NCBI GenBank assembly: GCA_900542295.1
Contig: UQNJ01000002.1
Span: 62,001 to 126,000 of the forward strand
Length of the DNA stretch: 64,000 bases
Reading direction: 5' to 3'
Source of the DNA: an uncultured Eubacteriales bacterium
GTDB taxonomy: Bacteria > Bacillota > Clostridia > Peptostreptococcales > Anaerovoracaceae
Shown here: piece by piece, positions 35,255-44,027 of the stretch
Position numbering within the stretch: the stretch's first letter is position 1
Layout of the letters: every line of letters starts with the position of its first letter
The notes under the pieces: generated by a model
The model's database searches: none
What the model was told of the DNA's origin: nothing
Seen by the model: the letters and a program-made list of their open reading frames with translations, nothing else
Program-made: the position numbers and the translations under genes

Positions 35255-36064
35255 TTAAAGCTTCATTTCTTTAAGAACCTGTCTGCAAACATATATATAA
35301 CTGTTTTCATCTACACATTCGGTCCACCTAATCAGGCTCACCCTGTTTCCTCTAAGTTCTATGCAAGTTACACCATTTGGATGAACACACGAACCTGTAT
35401 TCATATATTTTATTCTATCTGTATTTATAATTGTCGGTCTATGGGTATGTCCGGACATGATATTCTTGTTTTTTTTAGACGCCCACCTTATCAAGCGATT
35501 TTCTACGGTGCTACGCTTGCCGTAATTACGAGCTGCACTGGTGGGATCCCTAAACCCTGCAAGTTCCAGTGGTTTCCACAGATAGCGCACCATCCAGCGG
35601 GCAATATGCCAAAACCGGTCGTTAAAAATATCGGCTTGATGTCCGTGGAGCAGGTATATTTTTTTGTTTTCATCTATCTTTACTGCAGCGGACTGAAAGT
35701 AGTTCATGCTGCGGTTTTCTTTGTTTATGGCTTTATCATGGTTTCCATAAAGCATATATAGCCTCCCTGCAGCCTTAAATCTCATCAGGGCTGCAAACAC
35801 ATCCTTATGGATTTCGTATATCTGTCTGAAATCTCTGTTTTCCCACAGTTCATCTCCGTCACCTAACTCAACATATGCAAAACCCTTTTGCCAATAATAA
35901 TCCAACGCTGCTTGATATATAATCTTATTATATAGAAAACTATCGTTCCATGTTCCTCTGCCACGATGACAATCACTGAAAAACACTATACCCGGATAGC
36001 TGTCGGCATCGATTATGACGGCATTTTCAAATGCCTTATCTATTCTCTTTTCATAATAACCCAT
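35255..36064 (-). CDS. Calcineurin-like metallophosphoesterase
   Basis: 269 residues. All metal-binding motifs are present in order: FFSDCHRG (Asp-x-His, about 28-35), LGDGDELWE (about 67), YGNHD (about 105), HGHQAD (about 139) and SGHTHRPT (about 205). The arrangement resembles UDP-2,3-diacylglucosamine hydrolases (LpxH-like), though Gram-positives lack lipid A, so the substrate is unknown. There is no clear Shine-Dalgarno site before the ATG, which is unusual in this window. No signal peptide. Confidence 0.85.
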   Translation of the reverse strand: MGYYEKRIDKAFENAVIIDADSYPGIVFFSDCHRGRGTWNDSFLYNKIIYQAALDYYWQKGFAYVELGDGDELWENRDFRQIYEIHKDVFAALMRFKAAGRLYMLYGNHDKAINKENRSMNYFQSAAVKIDENKKIYLLHGHQADIFNDRFWHIARWMVRYLWKPLELAGFRDPTSAARNYGKRSTVENRLIRWASKKNKNIMSGHTHRPTIINTDRIKYMNTGSCVHPNGVTCIELRGNRVSLIRWTECVDENSYIYVCRQVLKEMKL

Positions 36065-36103
36065 AAACCATAATATGCTTATGAGCCAATATATGTTCCC
36101 AAT

Positions 36104-36823
36104 CTACCAACACAAAGTTTTTATACAATATCCACAGTGTCTCTCAAAGCAAAACAATGCATTCTTGTTTACATCCAAGATTTTACCGATATACGGGGTC
36201 TCTTCCGCTTCTTCGACCGTTAGGTTTGAAACATCCATTGACGAGAAAAAAGGATTTTCAAGCAGCGAATCAAGCATTTTACTTTCTTCCTTGTAAACCT
36301 TGTCATTGCTTTTAAACGCATATACACCCTCTGCCTCATTCTCCGGACATTTTCCCGATAAGTATAAGTCCTGCCACATCTTAGGTATGGATTTATTCTC
36401 TTCCATCTTTATAAGCAGCTTCTCACCCAATTCATTGATACCCTGTACTTTATAAATATATATGTCTTCATTATCGGTTGTTTTGCTTATAAAGCAGGTT
36501 ATTTTTTTAAAAACACAGCTTACAGCTTTATGTATCTTATCAAAATCACTTTTGTCAAATATCATATACTTGCATATATCGCTTTTATCACCATACAGAG
36601 CAGAGTAAAAATGCATTGTGCAAGCATTCAGAAGAATTAGCGGATTTTCTTTAATACACATTTCTATTTTGCTAAAGTAGAGCTGAGTTTTTCCGTTACT
36701 TACACCTGAGTATTCGGGCATCAATAACATGTTGTTTATTTCATTCGACCATCTGTAGAGAAGGCAGTGATAAAAATTCTCCTTGTCGTTCTCCATCCGT
36801 AACATAATACATAGCCTCCACAC
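36104..36823 (-). CDS. Hypothetical protein, unknown family
   Basis: Up to 239 residues. The start is uncertain: the ATG at 36796 (MENDKENF) or 36823 both lie inside the end of the secreted-protein gene, and neither has a good ribosome-binding site; an AAGGAG within the overlap points to no in-frame start. The protein is soluble, Lys/Glu/Asn-rich and Cys-rich at the end (CFERHCGYC). Near the C-terminus NLTVEEAEETPYIGKILDVN recurs as a damaged copy at 37403-37513. No known domain is recognised. Base composition is more AT-rich than the operons on either side. Function unknown. Confidence 0.6.
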   Translation of the reverse strand: MWRLCIMLRMENDKENFYHCLLYRWSNEINNMLLMPEYSGVSNGKTQLYFSKIEMCIKENPLILLNACTMHFYSALYGDKSDICKYMIFDKSDFDKIHKAVSCVFKKITCFISKTTDNEDIYIYKVQGINELGEKLLIKMEENKSIPKMWQDLYLSGKCPENEAEGVYAFKSNDKVYKEESKMLDSLLENPFFSSMDVSNLTVEEAEETPYIGKILDVNKNALFCFERHCGYCIKTLCW

Positions 36824-37337
36824 CTTCTACATAAAAATCTCTCCATTGAAAAATGTAATTATCATCAAAATCTATATCTTCAGAAGCAATAGCATACTCA
36901 GTGCCTTCAGCTTTACTGAATTTAGTACCATATGAATACCATTCCGCAACTGTCATTTCTGCAAGAGTTGGATTAATCGGTCCTAATATATCTTTTTTTA
37001 CAATCATTTCACCGCTAACACTACGAATCTTGTCATTGTTCGTTAGTTTTATTACCCATTTAGCTTCAAGCTCATTTAAAAGATTTGACCACTTTAATGT
37101 AAAAGTTGCAGTACCCACAAGCTTTATCGCTCTTGTACTATGATTTTTTTTATGTAAATCTACAATAATAGAATATCCATTATCTGTATATAAAACACTC
37201 TGATTTTCTGCATACAATTCTAATTCCGGCTTTGCTATGTTATTAAAATTGTCTTCAGCAAAAGCAGTCAAAGTAGCTGATAAAACCAACACAATTGCCA
37301 GTGTTATGGTTGTAATAAGCCTAAAATGCTTTTTCAT
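36741..37337 (-). CDS. Secreted protein of unknown function
   Basis: 198 residues. A clear Sec signal peptide (KKHFRLITTITLAIVLVLSA, cleavage likely after AFA at about residue 27), then a beta-rich, Lys/Asn-rich mature domain without Cys, repeats or enzyme motifs. The ribosome-binding site is weak. The end overlaps the start of the hypothetical gene 36104, so the two are co-expressed. The nearest -35-like box (TTGACA at about 37433) lies within the pseudogene remnant upstream. Probably lineage-specific. Confidence 0.65.
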   Translation of the reverse strand: MKKHFRLITTITLAIVLVLSATLTAFAEDNFNNIAKPELELYAENQSVLYTDNGYSIIVDLHKKNHSTRAIKLVGTATFTLKWSNLLNELEAKWVIKLTNNDKIRSVSGEMIVKKDILGPINPTLAEMTVAEWYSYGTKFSKAEGTEYAIASEDIDFDDNYIFQWRDFYVEGVEAMYYVTDGERQGEFLSLPSLQMVE

Positions 37338-37402
37338 TTTTTCATGTTCTTATTATATTGTCATTAAACTCATTTCCTTATATACTATTTGCTTAATACT
37401 TC

Positions 37403-37513
37403 TTATACACCCATCTTGCCTGATTGTATATTTCTTGTCAATATTTTTTCCTTGTTCACATCCGGGATTTTCCCGATATACGGGGTTTTTTGCTTCTTCG
37501 GCCGTTAGGTTTT
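37403..37513 (-). pseudogene. Frameshifted remnant of a paralogue of the 36104 gene
   Basis: Minus-strand DNA from 37513 (AACCTAACGGCCGAAGAAGC) aligns with the segment of the 36104 gene coding for NLTVEEAEETPYIGKILDVN at high identity over about 60 nt. A net loss of 2 nt after the GAAGAAGC part breaks the frame. The downstream piece then reads PYIGKIPDVNKEKILTRN to a stop at 37403. The rest of the gene is absent; pduL's terminator abuts the 5' edge. Confidence 0.6.
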
Positions 37514-37520
37514 AAAAGAG

Positions 37521-37553
37521 AAAAAACGGAGGATATGAATTTTCATATCCTCC
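37521..37553 (-). terminator. pduL terminator
   Basis: Minus strand GGAGGATATGAA, 2-nt loop, TTCATATCCTCC, G, TTTTTT. Perfect 12-bp stem. Confidence 0.92.
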
Positions 37554-37602
37554 TGCAAATCATTTTATTTACGGTAAATGAAGCGAATTTTTTCGCCTTA
37601 TA

Positions 37603-38175
37603 TTATTTTACAATTGTGCAAACTGTATCTGAACCGCAGCCTGCTGCATTTCCTTCGTCTGTGTCGAGGTGAACTTCTCTTTCGTGACCTGAACCTGATC
37701 TTACAAGTACATTATCAAATACCAGACCTCTTTCGCCCTCTATCTTGATGCTTACTACATCGCCGTTTTTAACGCCTGCTTCGGCAGCCTGCTGGTCGTT
37801 TAAGTGTACATGTCTTAATGCGACTATTACGCCGTGATCCAGTTCAACTTCGCCGCAAGGTCCTACTAATTTACATCCCGGAGTTCCTTCAAGTTTTCCT
37901 GATTCTCTTACAGGAGCCTTGATTCCTATGGATCTTGCATCAGTCATTGCAAGCTCAATCTGAGTTTCTTTTCTTACAGGTCCCAAAACTCTGATTCCAG
38001 AAAGAGTCTTTTTAGGTCCTACGATGTCTACTTTCTCTTCACATGCAAACTGTCCCGGCTGAACCAGCGGTTTTGTAGGAGTCAGCTGGTGACCCTTACC
38101 GAAAAGAATTTCGACATGTTCTTCACTGAGGTGAAGATGTTTGTTTGAAATACCGATTTTTACTTCGTAAGCCAT
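37603..38175 (-). CDS. pduL: Phosphate propanoyltransferase (PduL-type phosphotransacylase)
   Basis: 190 residues. Interconverts acyl-CoA and acyl-phosphate. The two zinc-binding regions are visible: GISNKHLHLSEEH (His13, His15) near the N-terminus and VALRHVHLND (about 118-127), with GPCGEVELDHG between. No N-terminal encapsulation peptide precedes the core and no microcompartment genes are near, so it probably acts as the cell's phosphotransacetylase, taking acetyl-CoA from PFOR to acetyl-phosphate. AAGGAGATAC precedes the ATG; own terminator. Confidence 0.92.
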   Translation of the reverse strand: MAYEVKIGISNKHLHLSEEHVEILFGKGHQLTPTKPLVQPGQFACEEKVDIVGPKKTLSGIRVLGPVRKETQIELAMTDARSIGIKAPVRESGKLEGTPGCKLVGPCGEVELDHGVIVALRHVHLNDQQAAEAGVKNGDVVSIKIEGERGLVFDNVLVRSGSGHEREVHLDTDEGNAAGCGSDTVCTIVK

Positions 38176-38253
38176 TTTATATGTATCTCCTTTTTATAAA
38201 AATTAGTGACATGTTTAGAAGGATTTAAACAAGATTCAAATCCTTTTCAAAGA

Positions 38254-38778
38254 TTAGCCCTCTATATAACTTACATATGGAAGGTTTCTGTATTTCTGGT
38301 CATAATCAAGACCGTAACCGATAACAAACAGATTATCTATTGAAAATCCCGTATAATCGGCATGAATATCCGCAACACGCCTTGATGGCTTGTCCAAAAG
38401 GGTGCAGATTTTTATGCTCTTAGGCTCTCTTTCCGCAAGATGCTCTTTTAGAAATTTAAGAGTTGTCCCGGTATCTACTATGTCCTCTACGATTATGACA
38501 TTTTTGCCTTTTATGTCGCCTTCAAGATCTTTTTTAATCTTAACAGAACCGCTTGATGTAGTTCCTGAGCCGTAGCTCGATGCCATTATAAAATCTATTT
38601 CCATATCATTTGGAATATTCTTCATCATGTCGGCCATCCACACTACTGCGCCTCTCAAAGTACCTATCAGGTAAATATCCTCACCGGCATAGTCTCTTGC
38701 AATTTGCTCTCCTATTTCTCTTGCTCTTTCTTCAATCTGCTCTCTTGTAAACAATACTTTGCCGACTTTATCGCTCAT
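38254..38778 (-). CDS. hpt: Hypoxanthine phosphoribosyltransferase
   Basis: 174 residues. Salvages hypoxanthine (and guanine) with PRPP. PRPP loop VIIVEDIVDTGTTLKFL (about 93-109), GTLRGAVVWMADMM (about 42) and the C-terminal IGYGLDYDQKYRNLPYVS (about 152-169), characteristic of bacterial HPRT. The start overlaps the DUF1232 gene by 11 bp. Last gene of the tig-clp-lon string. Confidence 0.95.
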   Translation of the reverse strand: MSDKVGKVLFTREQIEERAREIGEQIARDYAGEDIYLIGTLRGAVVWMADMMKNIPNDMEIDFIMASSYGSGTTSSGSVKIKKDLEGDIKGKNVIIVEDIVDTGTTLKFLKEHLAEREPKSIKICTLLDKPSRRVADIHADYTGFSIDNLFVIGYGLDYDQKYRNLPYVSYIEG

Positions 38779-39106
38779 TATCTTTGTCCTCCTGCTCTAC
38801 AGTAAATTCTACGCCTTCTACTATATCTTTATCTTTAAAATCCTTTGAAGGATCTATATCTTTTTCTTCAGACCAGTACTCATCTAAAGTATCTTTTAGA
38901 TGCCATATTATCCAGATCCATAATACAATATCGTCTATAAATCCGAAAGGAAACAGCACCGGCGGTATCAAGTCCACAGGAAGAAACAAGTATACTATAC
39001 CAAATACTATAAGTAATTTTTTGCGTATAGGTACTTTTTTATCCTTCATCATATATGAGACGGCTTTTATACGTCGTGACATAATCTTGAAAGTGATGAA
39101 TTGCAT
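38768..39106 (-). CDS. YkvA-type DUF1232 membrane protein
   Basis: 112 residues. DUF1232 core KLLIVFGIVYLFLPVDLIPP followed by FGFIDDIVLWIW (about 30-66), with one or two membrane segments and an acidic C-terminal tail of about 35 residues. Function unknown. GGAGGAATAG precedes the ATG; it starts directly at the engB stop and overlaps hpt, so it is part of that operon. Confidence 0.85.
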   Translation of the reverse strand: MQFITFKIMSRRIKAVSYMMKDKKVPIRKKLLIVFGIVYLFLPVDLIPPVLFPFGFIDDIVLWIWIIWHLKDTLDEYWSEEKDIDPSKDFKDKDIVEGVEFTVEQEDKDNER

Positions 39107-39694
39107 CTATTCCTCCAAAAGTTTTTCCATATAGGCCAGCAGTTCTTCCTGTCCTGTACGCTTAAGCGCCGATACAGGTATAACCGTATCCCCCGGTTCA
39201 AGTTTCAGAGTACGCCTTATAAGAGCTATACATTTCTGCATCTCATTTCTTGAAACTTTATCTGCCTTTGTCGCCACAACAATTCCGTCAAGACCATAAT
39301 GTCTCAGATAATCATACATCTGAACATCCTGAGCAGATGGGGCATGGCGTATATCCACAAGCTGAATTACCTTCCTGAGTCCGTTTCTCTTCTGAAAATA
39401 TTCTTCCATCATCGGTCCCCAATCCTTGCTCATGGATTTTGAAACCTTTGCGTAGCCATAGCCCGGCAAATCGACAATCCTGAATTGACTGTTTATATTA
39501 TAGAAATTTATGGTCCTGGTCTTTCCCGGACTTCCCGAAACTCTTGCAAGACTTTTTCTGCCGGTTAAAAGATTGAGCAGTGAAGATTTACCAACATTGG
39601 AACGACCTGCAAAAGCTATTTCAGCCAATGTATCTTCGGGATACTGAGAAGCTTTGACTGCCACTGCTTCGATTTTAGCTTCTTTTATTATCAT
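39107..39694 (-). CDS. engB: Ribosome biogenesis GTPase EngB (YsxC)
   Basis: 195 residues from the ATG at 39694; an upstream frame to 39751 lies wholly inside lon and has no better site. Small GTPase for 50S assembly: G1 GRSNVGKSSLLN (about 31-42), the G2/PGKTRTINFY switch, G3 DLPGYGYAKV (about 75-84), G4 TKAD and G5 SALK. Follows lon, as in Bacillus. Confidence 0.95.
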   Translation of the reverse strand: MIIKEAKIEAVAVKASQYPEDTLAEIAFAGRSNVGKSSLLNLLTGRKSLARVSGSPGKTRTINFYNINSQFRIVDLPGYGYAKVSKSMSKDWGPMMEEYFQKRNGLRKVIQLVDIRHAPSAQDVQMYDYLRHYGLDGIVVATKADKVSRNEMQKCIALIRRTLKLEPGDTVIPVSALKRTGQEELLAYMEKLLEE

Positions 39695-39695
39695 A

Positions 39696-42023
39696 CTACA
39701 AACCTTTGCTTTCCGCCATAGCATATTTAAGCGTATCTTTAGCTTTTTCAAGCAAAATGAATTTTAACTGCTTTCTTACTGCCTGAGGTATATCATCAAT
39801 GTCCGCCTTATTATCTGCCGGTAAAAGTATAGTCCTGATACCTGCCCTATGAGCCGCCAGAACTTTTTCTTTGATTCCTCCCACAGGGAGAACCTTTCCT
39901 CTGAGGGTTATCTCTCCTGTCATGGCAACATCTTTCTTTACAGGTATTCCGGTCAATGCTGAAATTACAGATGTAAACATGGTGACACCTGCCGACGGGC
40001 CGTCCTTTGGAACTGCCCCCTCAGGAACATGTACATGCAAATCATACTTCTTGTAAAAATCCTCTTCAATGCCGCATTCTGATGCAATCGAGCGGATATA
40101 TGTTATAGCTGTTCGTGCAGATTCCTGCATAACATCTCCAAGCTGCCCGGTAAGTTCTATTTTACCGCTGCCCGGTACCAATGATGCTTCTATAAACAGC
40201 GTATCTCCTCCTACCTGAGTCCATGCCATACCAGTGGTAACTCCTACTTCGCTTTCATTTTCCACTGTATCATATCTGAATCTGTGCTTGCCCAGATAGT
40301 TTTCAAGGGAGGCCGGTGTGATTCTGTATGACTGAGCTTTTTTTGCCACTATTTTGCGTGCCACCTTGCGGCATAAGCTTCCTATCTCTCTCTCAAGATT
40401 TCTCACGCCCGATTCTCTTGTATAGTAATTTATCAGATCACGCAGCGCTTTTTCACTTATGGCGAAATTTTTCTTTTTCAGTCCATGAGCTTTCATCTGC
40501 TTCGGTACGAGATATTTTTGAGCTATCTTTACCTTTTCTTCCTCTGTATATCCTGAAAGTTCTATCACTTCCATTCTGTCAAGCAAAGGTCTTGGTATGG
40601 TTTCCGTCGTATTAGCTGTGGTTATGAACATCACCTTTGATAAATCAAACGGTACCTCAAGGAAGTGATCCGTAAACTCTTTGTTCTGTTCAGGGTCTAA
40701 AACCTCGAGCAGCGCTGAAGCCGGATCGCCTTTAAAGTCGGAGCCGATCTTGTCTACTTCGTCAAACAGAAAAACAGGATTATTAGTTCCTGCATCTTTA
40801 ATTGCATTTATGACTCTTCCCGGAATTGCTCCTATATATGTTCTCCTGTGTCCTCTTATTTCTGCTTCATCGCGAACCCCGCCAAGCGCCATTCTCACAA
40901 ACTCACGCCCCGTAGCTCTTGCTATGGATTTGGCTATCGATGTTTTTCCAACTCCCGGAGGTCCTACTAAGCATATGATAGGACCCTTGATTGCTTTTGA
41001 AAGATGTATAACGGCAAGGTATTCCAGTATCCTGTCTTTAACCTTGCTGAGTCCGTAATGATCCTCATTTAGAATCTTTTCAGCCTTGTTTATATCTGAG
41101 CTTATTCTTGAGGACTTGTTCCAAGGCAGTGACAGAACAGTTTCCACATAATTTCTGACTACTCCGCTTTCCGCTGATGCCGGTGACATCTTGGTGAATT
41201 TATCTATTTCTTTACTGATTTTTTCTTCTATTTTAGAATCCAGTTTAAGTTCTTTTAACTTCTGCATCCATTCATCTGCTTCGGCTACGGCATCTTCACC
41301 AAACCCAAGTTCACTTTGAATGGCTTTCATCTGTTCTCGCAGATAATATTCCTTTTGATTCTGTTTTACATTTTCTTCAACTTGAATGCTCAATTTGCGT
41401 TCAAGATTTAATATCTGATTTTCTTCAAAAATAAGACTGCTTAGTAAAATCATCCTTTCCTTTACATCTGCTGTCTCAAGTATCTTCTGCTTTTGAGCCA
41501 CATCAATATTAAGCTGTATTGCTATGGTATCTGTCAGCATATCGGCATTATCCATAATTACTGACAAATCGTAAAGATCTGCCTTAAAATTAGGCTTCAG
41601 GCTCTTATATTCTTCAAAATTATCAAGCATTACTCTTATCATTGCCTGAGTTTCTGTTTCTTCGGCAGGATAATTTATGCTCTTGATTTCATCCACATCG
41701 ACTGTAATATACGGTTCTTCCGATACAACTTCTCTTATGCATGCACGATACAGTCCCTCAACAAGAACTCTTACTGTATCTCCCTGTATTTTCAGCATCT
41801 GCTTTATCTTTATTACAGTACCTACTTTATAATAATCTTCCTGTGTTGGAATCAGTATATTTTCATCTTTTTGGGAAGAGACAAATAAGATTTTATCATT
41901 ATTCATAGCTGCTTCAAGCGCTTTTATAGACTTTTCTCTGCCTACATCAAAATGAAGCACAGTATTAGGAAAAATCAACAAGCCTCTCAAAGGTATGCAC
42001 GGCATTACTGTGCGTTCTTCCAT
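39696..42023 (-). CDS. lon: ATP-dependent protease Lon
   Basis: 775 residues. Start taken at the ATG 42023 (EERTVMPCIPLRG follows); the GTG two codons upstream, with AAAGGGG at better distance, is an alternative. N-terminal substrate-binding domain (1-~300), AAA+ module with Walker A GPPGVGKTS (about 355) and FLFDEVDKIGSD (Walker B, about 420), then the serine protease domain with the catalytic Ser in KDGPSAGVTMF (about 678) and Lys in GGIKEKVLAAH (about 721). Cytosolic quality-control protease. Separated from clpX by a terminator. Confidence 0.97.
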   Translation of the reverse strand: MEERTVMPCIPLRGLLIFPNTVLHFDVGREKSIKALEAAMNNDKILFVSSQKDENILIPTQEDYYKVGTVIKIKQMLKIQGDTVRVLVEGLYRACIREVVSEEPYITVDVDEIKSINYPAEETETQAMIRVMLDNFEEYKSLKPNFKADLYDLSVIMDNADMLTDTIAIQLNIDVAQKQKILETADVKERMILLSSLIFEENQILNLERKLSIQVEENVKQNQKEYYLREQMKAIQSELGFGEDAVAEADEWMQKLKELKLDSKIEEKISKEIDKFTKMSPASAESGVVRNYVETVLSLPWNKSSRISSDINKAEKILNEDHYGLSKVKDRILEYLAVIHLSKAIKGPIICLVGPPGVGKTSIAKSIARATGREFVRMALGGVRDEAEIRGHRRTYIGAIPGRVINAIKDAGTNNPVFLFDEVDKIGSDFKGDPASALLEVLDPEQNKEFTDHFLEVPFDLSKVMFITTANTTETIPRPLLDRMEVIELSGYTEEEKVKIAQKYLVPKQMKAHGLKKKNFAISEKALRDLINYYTRESGVRNLEREIGSLCRKVARKIVAKKAQSYRITPASLENYLGKHRFRYDTVENESEVGVTTGMAWTQVGGDTLFIEASLVPGSGKIELTGQLGDVMQESARTAITYIRSIASECGIEEDFYKKYDLHVHVPEGAVPKDGPSAGVTMFTSVISALTGIPVKKDVAMTGEITLRGKVLPVGGIKEKVLAAHRAGIRTILLPADNKADIDDIPQAVRKQLKFILLEKAKDTLKYAMAESKGL

Positions 42024-42102
42024 GTTCACTATCTTTCCCCTTTCTTGCATCCTGTTTATCATATCGGGCTTAAGCCCTCACAGATGTTATATTTAAAAAT
42101 CA

Positions 42103-42120
42103 AGGCGACCGAAGTCGCCT
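42103..42120 (-). terminator. clpX terminator
   Basis: Minus strand AGGCGAC, TTCG, GTCGCCT, TGATTTTTAAA. 7-bp stem with a stable UUCG loop right after the clpX stop. Confidence 0.75.
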
Positions 42121-42123
42121 ATA

Positions 42124-43401
42124 TTATGAAGCGTTTGCTTCCCGGTCTTTTAGTTGACTGTTTTCTTTCAAAACAAGCTTGGGCTGCTGTTTAAGTTCAA
42201 TAGTCTCCTTTGTGACTATGCATTTTGCTATGTCATTTCTTGACGGAATCTCATACATGATTTCCGTCATAACAGACTCCAATATGCCACGCAAGCCTCT
42301 GGCTCCTGTTTTTCTTTCAAGAGCCTGTTCTGCGACAGCACCTACAGCCTCATCATCCATTTCAAGCTCTACACCATCAAGGGCAAAAAGCTTTTTATAC
42401 TGCTTAAGCAGTGCATTCTTAGGCTCCTTGATGATTCTTACAAGAGCCTCCGCCGAAAGTTCCTCAAGTGTAACGATTACCGGCAGACGACCTATAAACT
42501 CCGGAATAAGACCGAATTTAAGCAGATCCTCAGGCTGTATCTTTGAAATAATTCGATTATCATCTTCCTTTTCAATTCTTATATCGGAATTGAATCCTAT
42601 AACCTTGCTTCCCATACGGCGTTTGATTATCTTTTCAAGGCCGTCGAAAGCTCCCCCGCATATGAACAACACATTGGTCGTATCAAACTGTATAAATTCC
42701 TGATGCGGATGTTTTCTGCCTCCTTGAGGCGGGACATTGGCAACTGTTCCCTCAAGAATCTTAAGAAGTGCCTGCTGTACTCCTTCGCCGCTTACATCTC
42801 TTGTTATAGAAGGATTTTCGGATTTTCTCGCAATCTTATCAATTTCATCGACATATATTATTCCCTTCTGCGCCTTCTCTACATCATAATCTGCCGCCTG
42901 CAAAAGCTTGAGTAGTATGTTTTCAACATCTTCTCCGACATATCCTGCCTCTGTTAAAGCCGTTGCATCTGCTATAGCAAAAGGCACATCCAGTATTCTG
43001 GCAAGTGTCTGCGCCAGCAAAGTTTTCCCCGAGCCTGTAGGTCCAATCATAACAATGTTGCTTTTTTGCAGTTCAACAACATCATCATCTGCGGTCTTAT
43101 CGTTTATCCTCTTATAATGATTATAAACTGCAACCGCCAATGCCTTTTTAGCGTCATCCTGTTCTATTACATATTCAGACAAAATATCAGTTATTTCCTT
43201 AGGCTTCGGAAGCTTATATGCTTTCTCTTCGCCATCAGGCATCTTTTCACTGTGAATTTCATCATTTATGATATCAAGGCAGTAGTGTATACAATCTTCA
43301 CAGATATACACTCCCGGCCCCGCTACCAGCTTTGTAACCTGATTCTGAGGTTTGCCGCAAAAAGAGCATCTGAGCTGTTTGTTTTCATCATATTTGCTCA
43401 T
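42124..43401 (-). CDS. clpX: ATP-dependent Clp protease ATPase ClpX
   Basis: 425 residues from the ATG at 43401 (AGGGGGAA 5 nt upstream). Unfoldase that feeds ClpP. N-terminal zinc finger [10 protein letters not shown]...CEDC (about 12-37), Walker [13 protein letters not shown] (about 115), [13 protein letters not shown] (Walker B, about 180), and the IGF-type ClpP-binding loop region KVIGFNSD (about 265). Follows clpP by 17 nt. Confidence 0.97.
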   Translation of the reverse strand: MSKYDENKQLRCSFCGKPQNQVTKLVAGPGVYICEDCIHYCLDIINDEIHSEKMPDGEEKAYKLPKPKEITDILSEYVIEQDDAKKALAVAVYNHYKRINDKTADDDVVELQKSNIVMIGPTGSGKTLLAQTLARILDVPFAIADATALTEAGYVGEDVENILLKLLQAADYDVEKAQKGIIYVDEIDKIARKSENPSITRDVSGEGVQQALLKILEGTVANVPPQGGRKHPHQEFIQFDTTNVLFICGGAFDGLEKIIKRRMGSKVIGFNSDIRIEKEDDNRIISKIQPEDLLKFGLIPEFIGRLPVIVTLEELSAEALVRIIKEPKNALLKQYKKLFALDGVELEMDDEAVGAVAEQALERKTGARGLRGILESVMTEIMYEIPSRNDIAKCIVTKETIELKQQPKLVLKENSQLKDREANAS

Positions 43402-43418
43402 CAAAATTCCCCCTATTA

Positions 43419-44000
43419 CTATCTGTATGTTATCACCTTATCTATGAGGCCGTAATCACAAGCTTCTTCAGCACTCATAAAATTGTCTCTGTCCGTGTCA
43501 TTTTCCACCTTCTCAAATGGCTGACCTGAATTTTCGGACATTATTCTGTTCAGCTTTTCTCTGGTCTTAAGTATCCAGTCTGCATGAATTTTTATATCCT
43601 CTGCTTGACCTTTTACCCCTCCCAGCGGCTGATGAATCATAATTTCCGCATTAGGCAGAGCCATCCTCTTTCCCTTTGTTCCGGAAGAAAGCAGAAATGC
43701 ACCCATGCTTGCCGCAAGACCCACGCAGATAGTAGATACATCGGGTTTGATATACTTCATAGTATCATAAATAGCCATTCCTGCTGTAACAGAGCCCCCC
43801 GGGCTGTTGATATATATACATATGTCTTTTTCCGGGTCTTCAGATTCAAGGAATAAAAGCTGTGCTACCACAACACTCGCCACATGATCATCTATCTCTT
43901 CTCCCAGAAAAATTATTCTGTCCTTAAGAAGCCTTGAATAGATGTCATATGAACGTTCTCCTCCTGAAGTCTGTTCAATTACATACGGTACTAAAGCCAT
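43419..44000 (-). CDS. clpP: ATP-dependent Clp protease proteolytic subunit
   Basis: 193 residues, full length. Catalytic triad Ser98 (GLAASMGAF), His123 ([10 protein letters not shown]) and Asp172 ([10 protein letters not shown]). Forms the tetradecameric chamber served by ClpX. AAAAGGGGG precedes the ATG; 27 nt after tig. Confidence 0.98.
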   Translation of the reverse strand: MALVPYVIEQTSGGERSYDIYSRLLKDRIIFLGEEIDDHVASVVVAQLLFLESEDPEKDICIYINSPGGSVTAGMAIYDTMKYIKPDVSTICVGLAASMGAFLLSSGTKGKRMALPNAEIMIHQPLGGVKGQAEDIKIHADWILKTREKLNRIMSENSGQPFEKVENDTDRDNFMSAEEACDYGLIDKVITYR

Positions 44001-44027
44001 TTGTTATACCCCCTTTTTAACAGGCAA

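Noticed and set aside
38218..38245. AAGGATTT/AAATCCTT hairpin between hpt and pduL as terminator
   Set aside because: AT-rich stem with no T-run afterwards; too weak to call.
42066..42077. GGGCTTAAGCCC palindrome upstream of lon
   Set aside because: A 12-bp palindrome without spacer or matching promoter context; could be chance, and I know no regulator for it.
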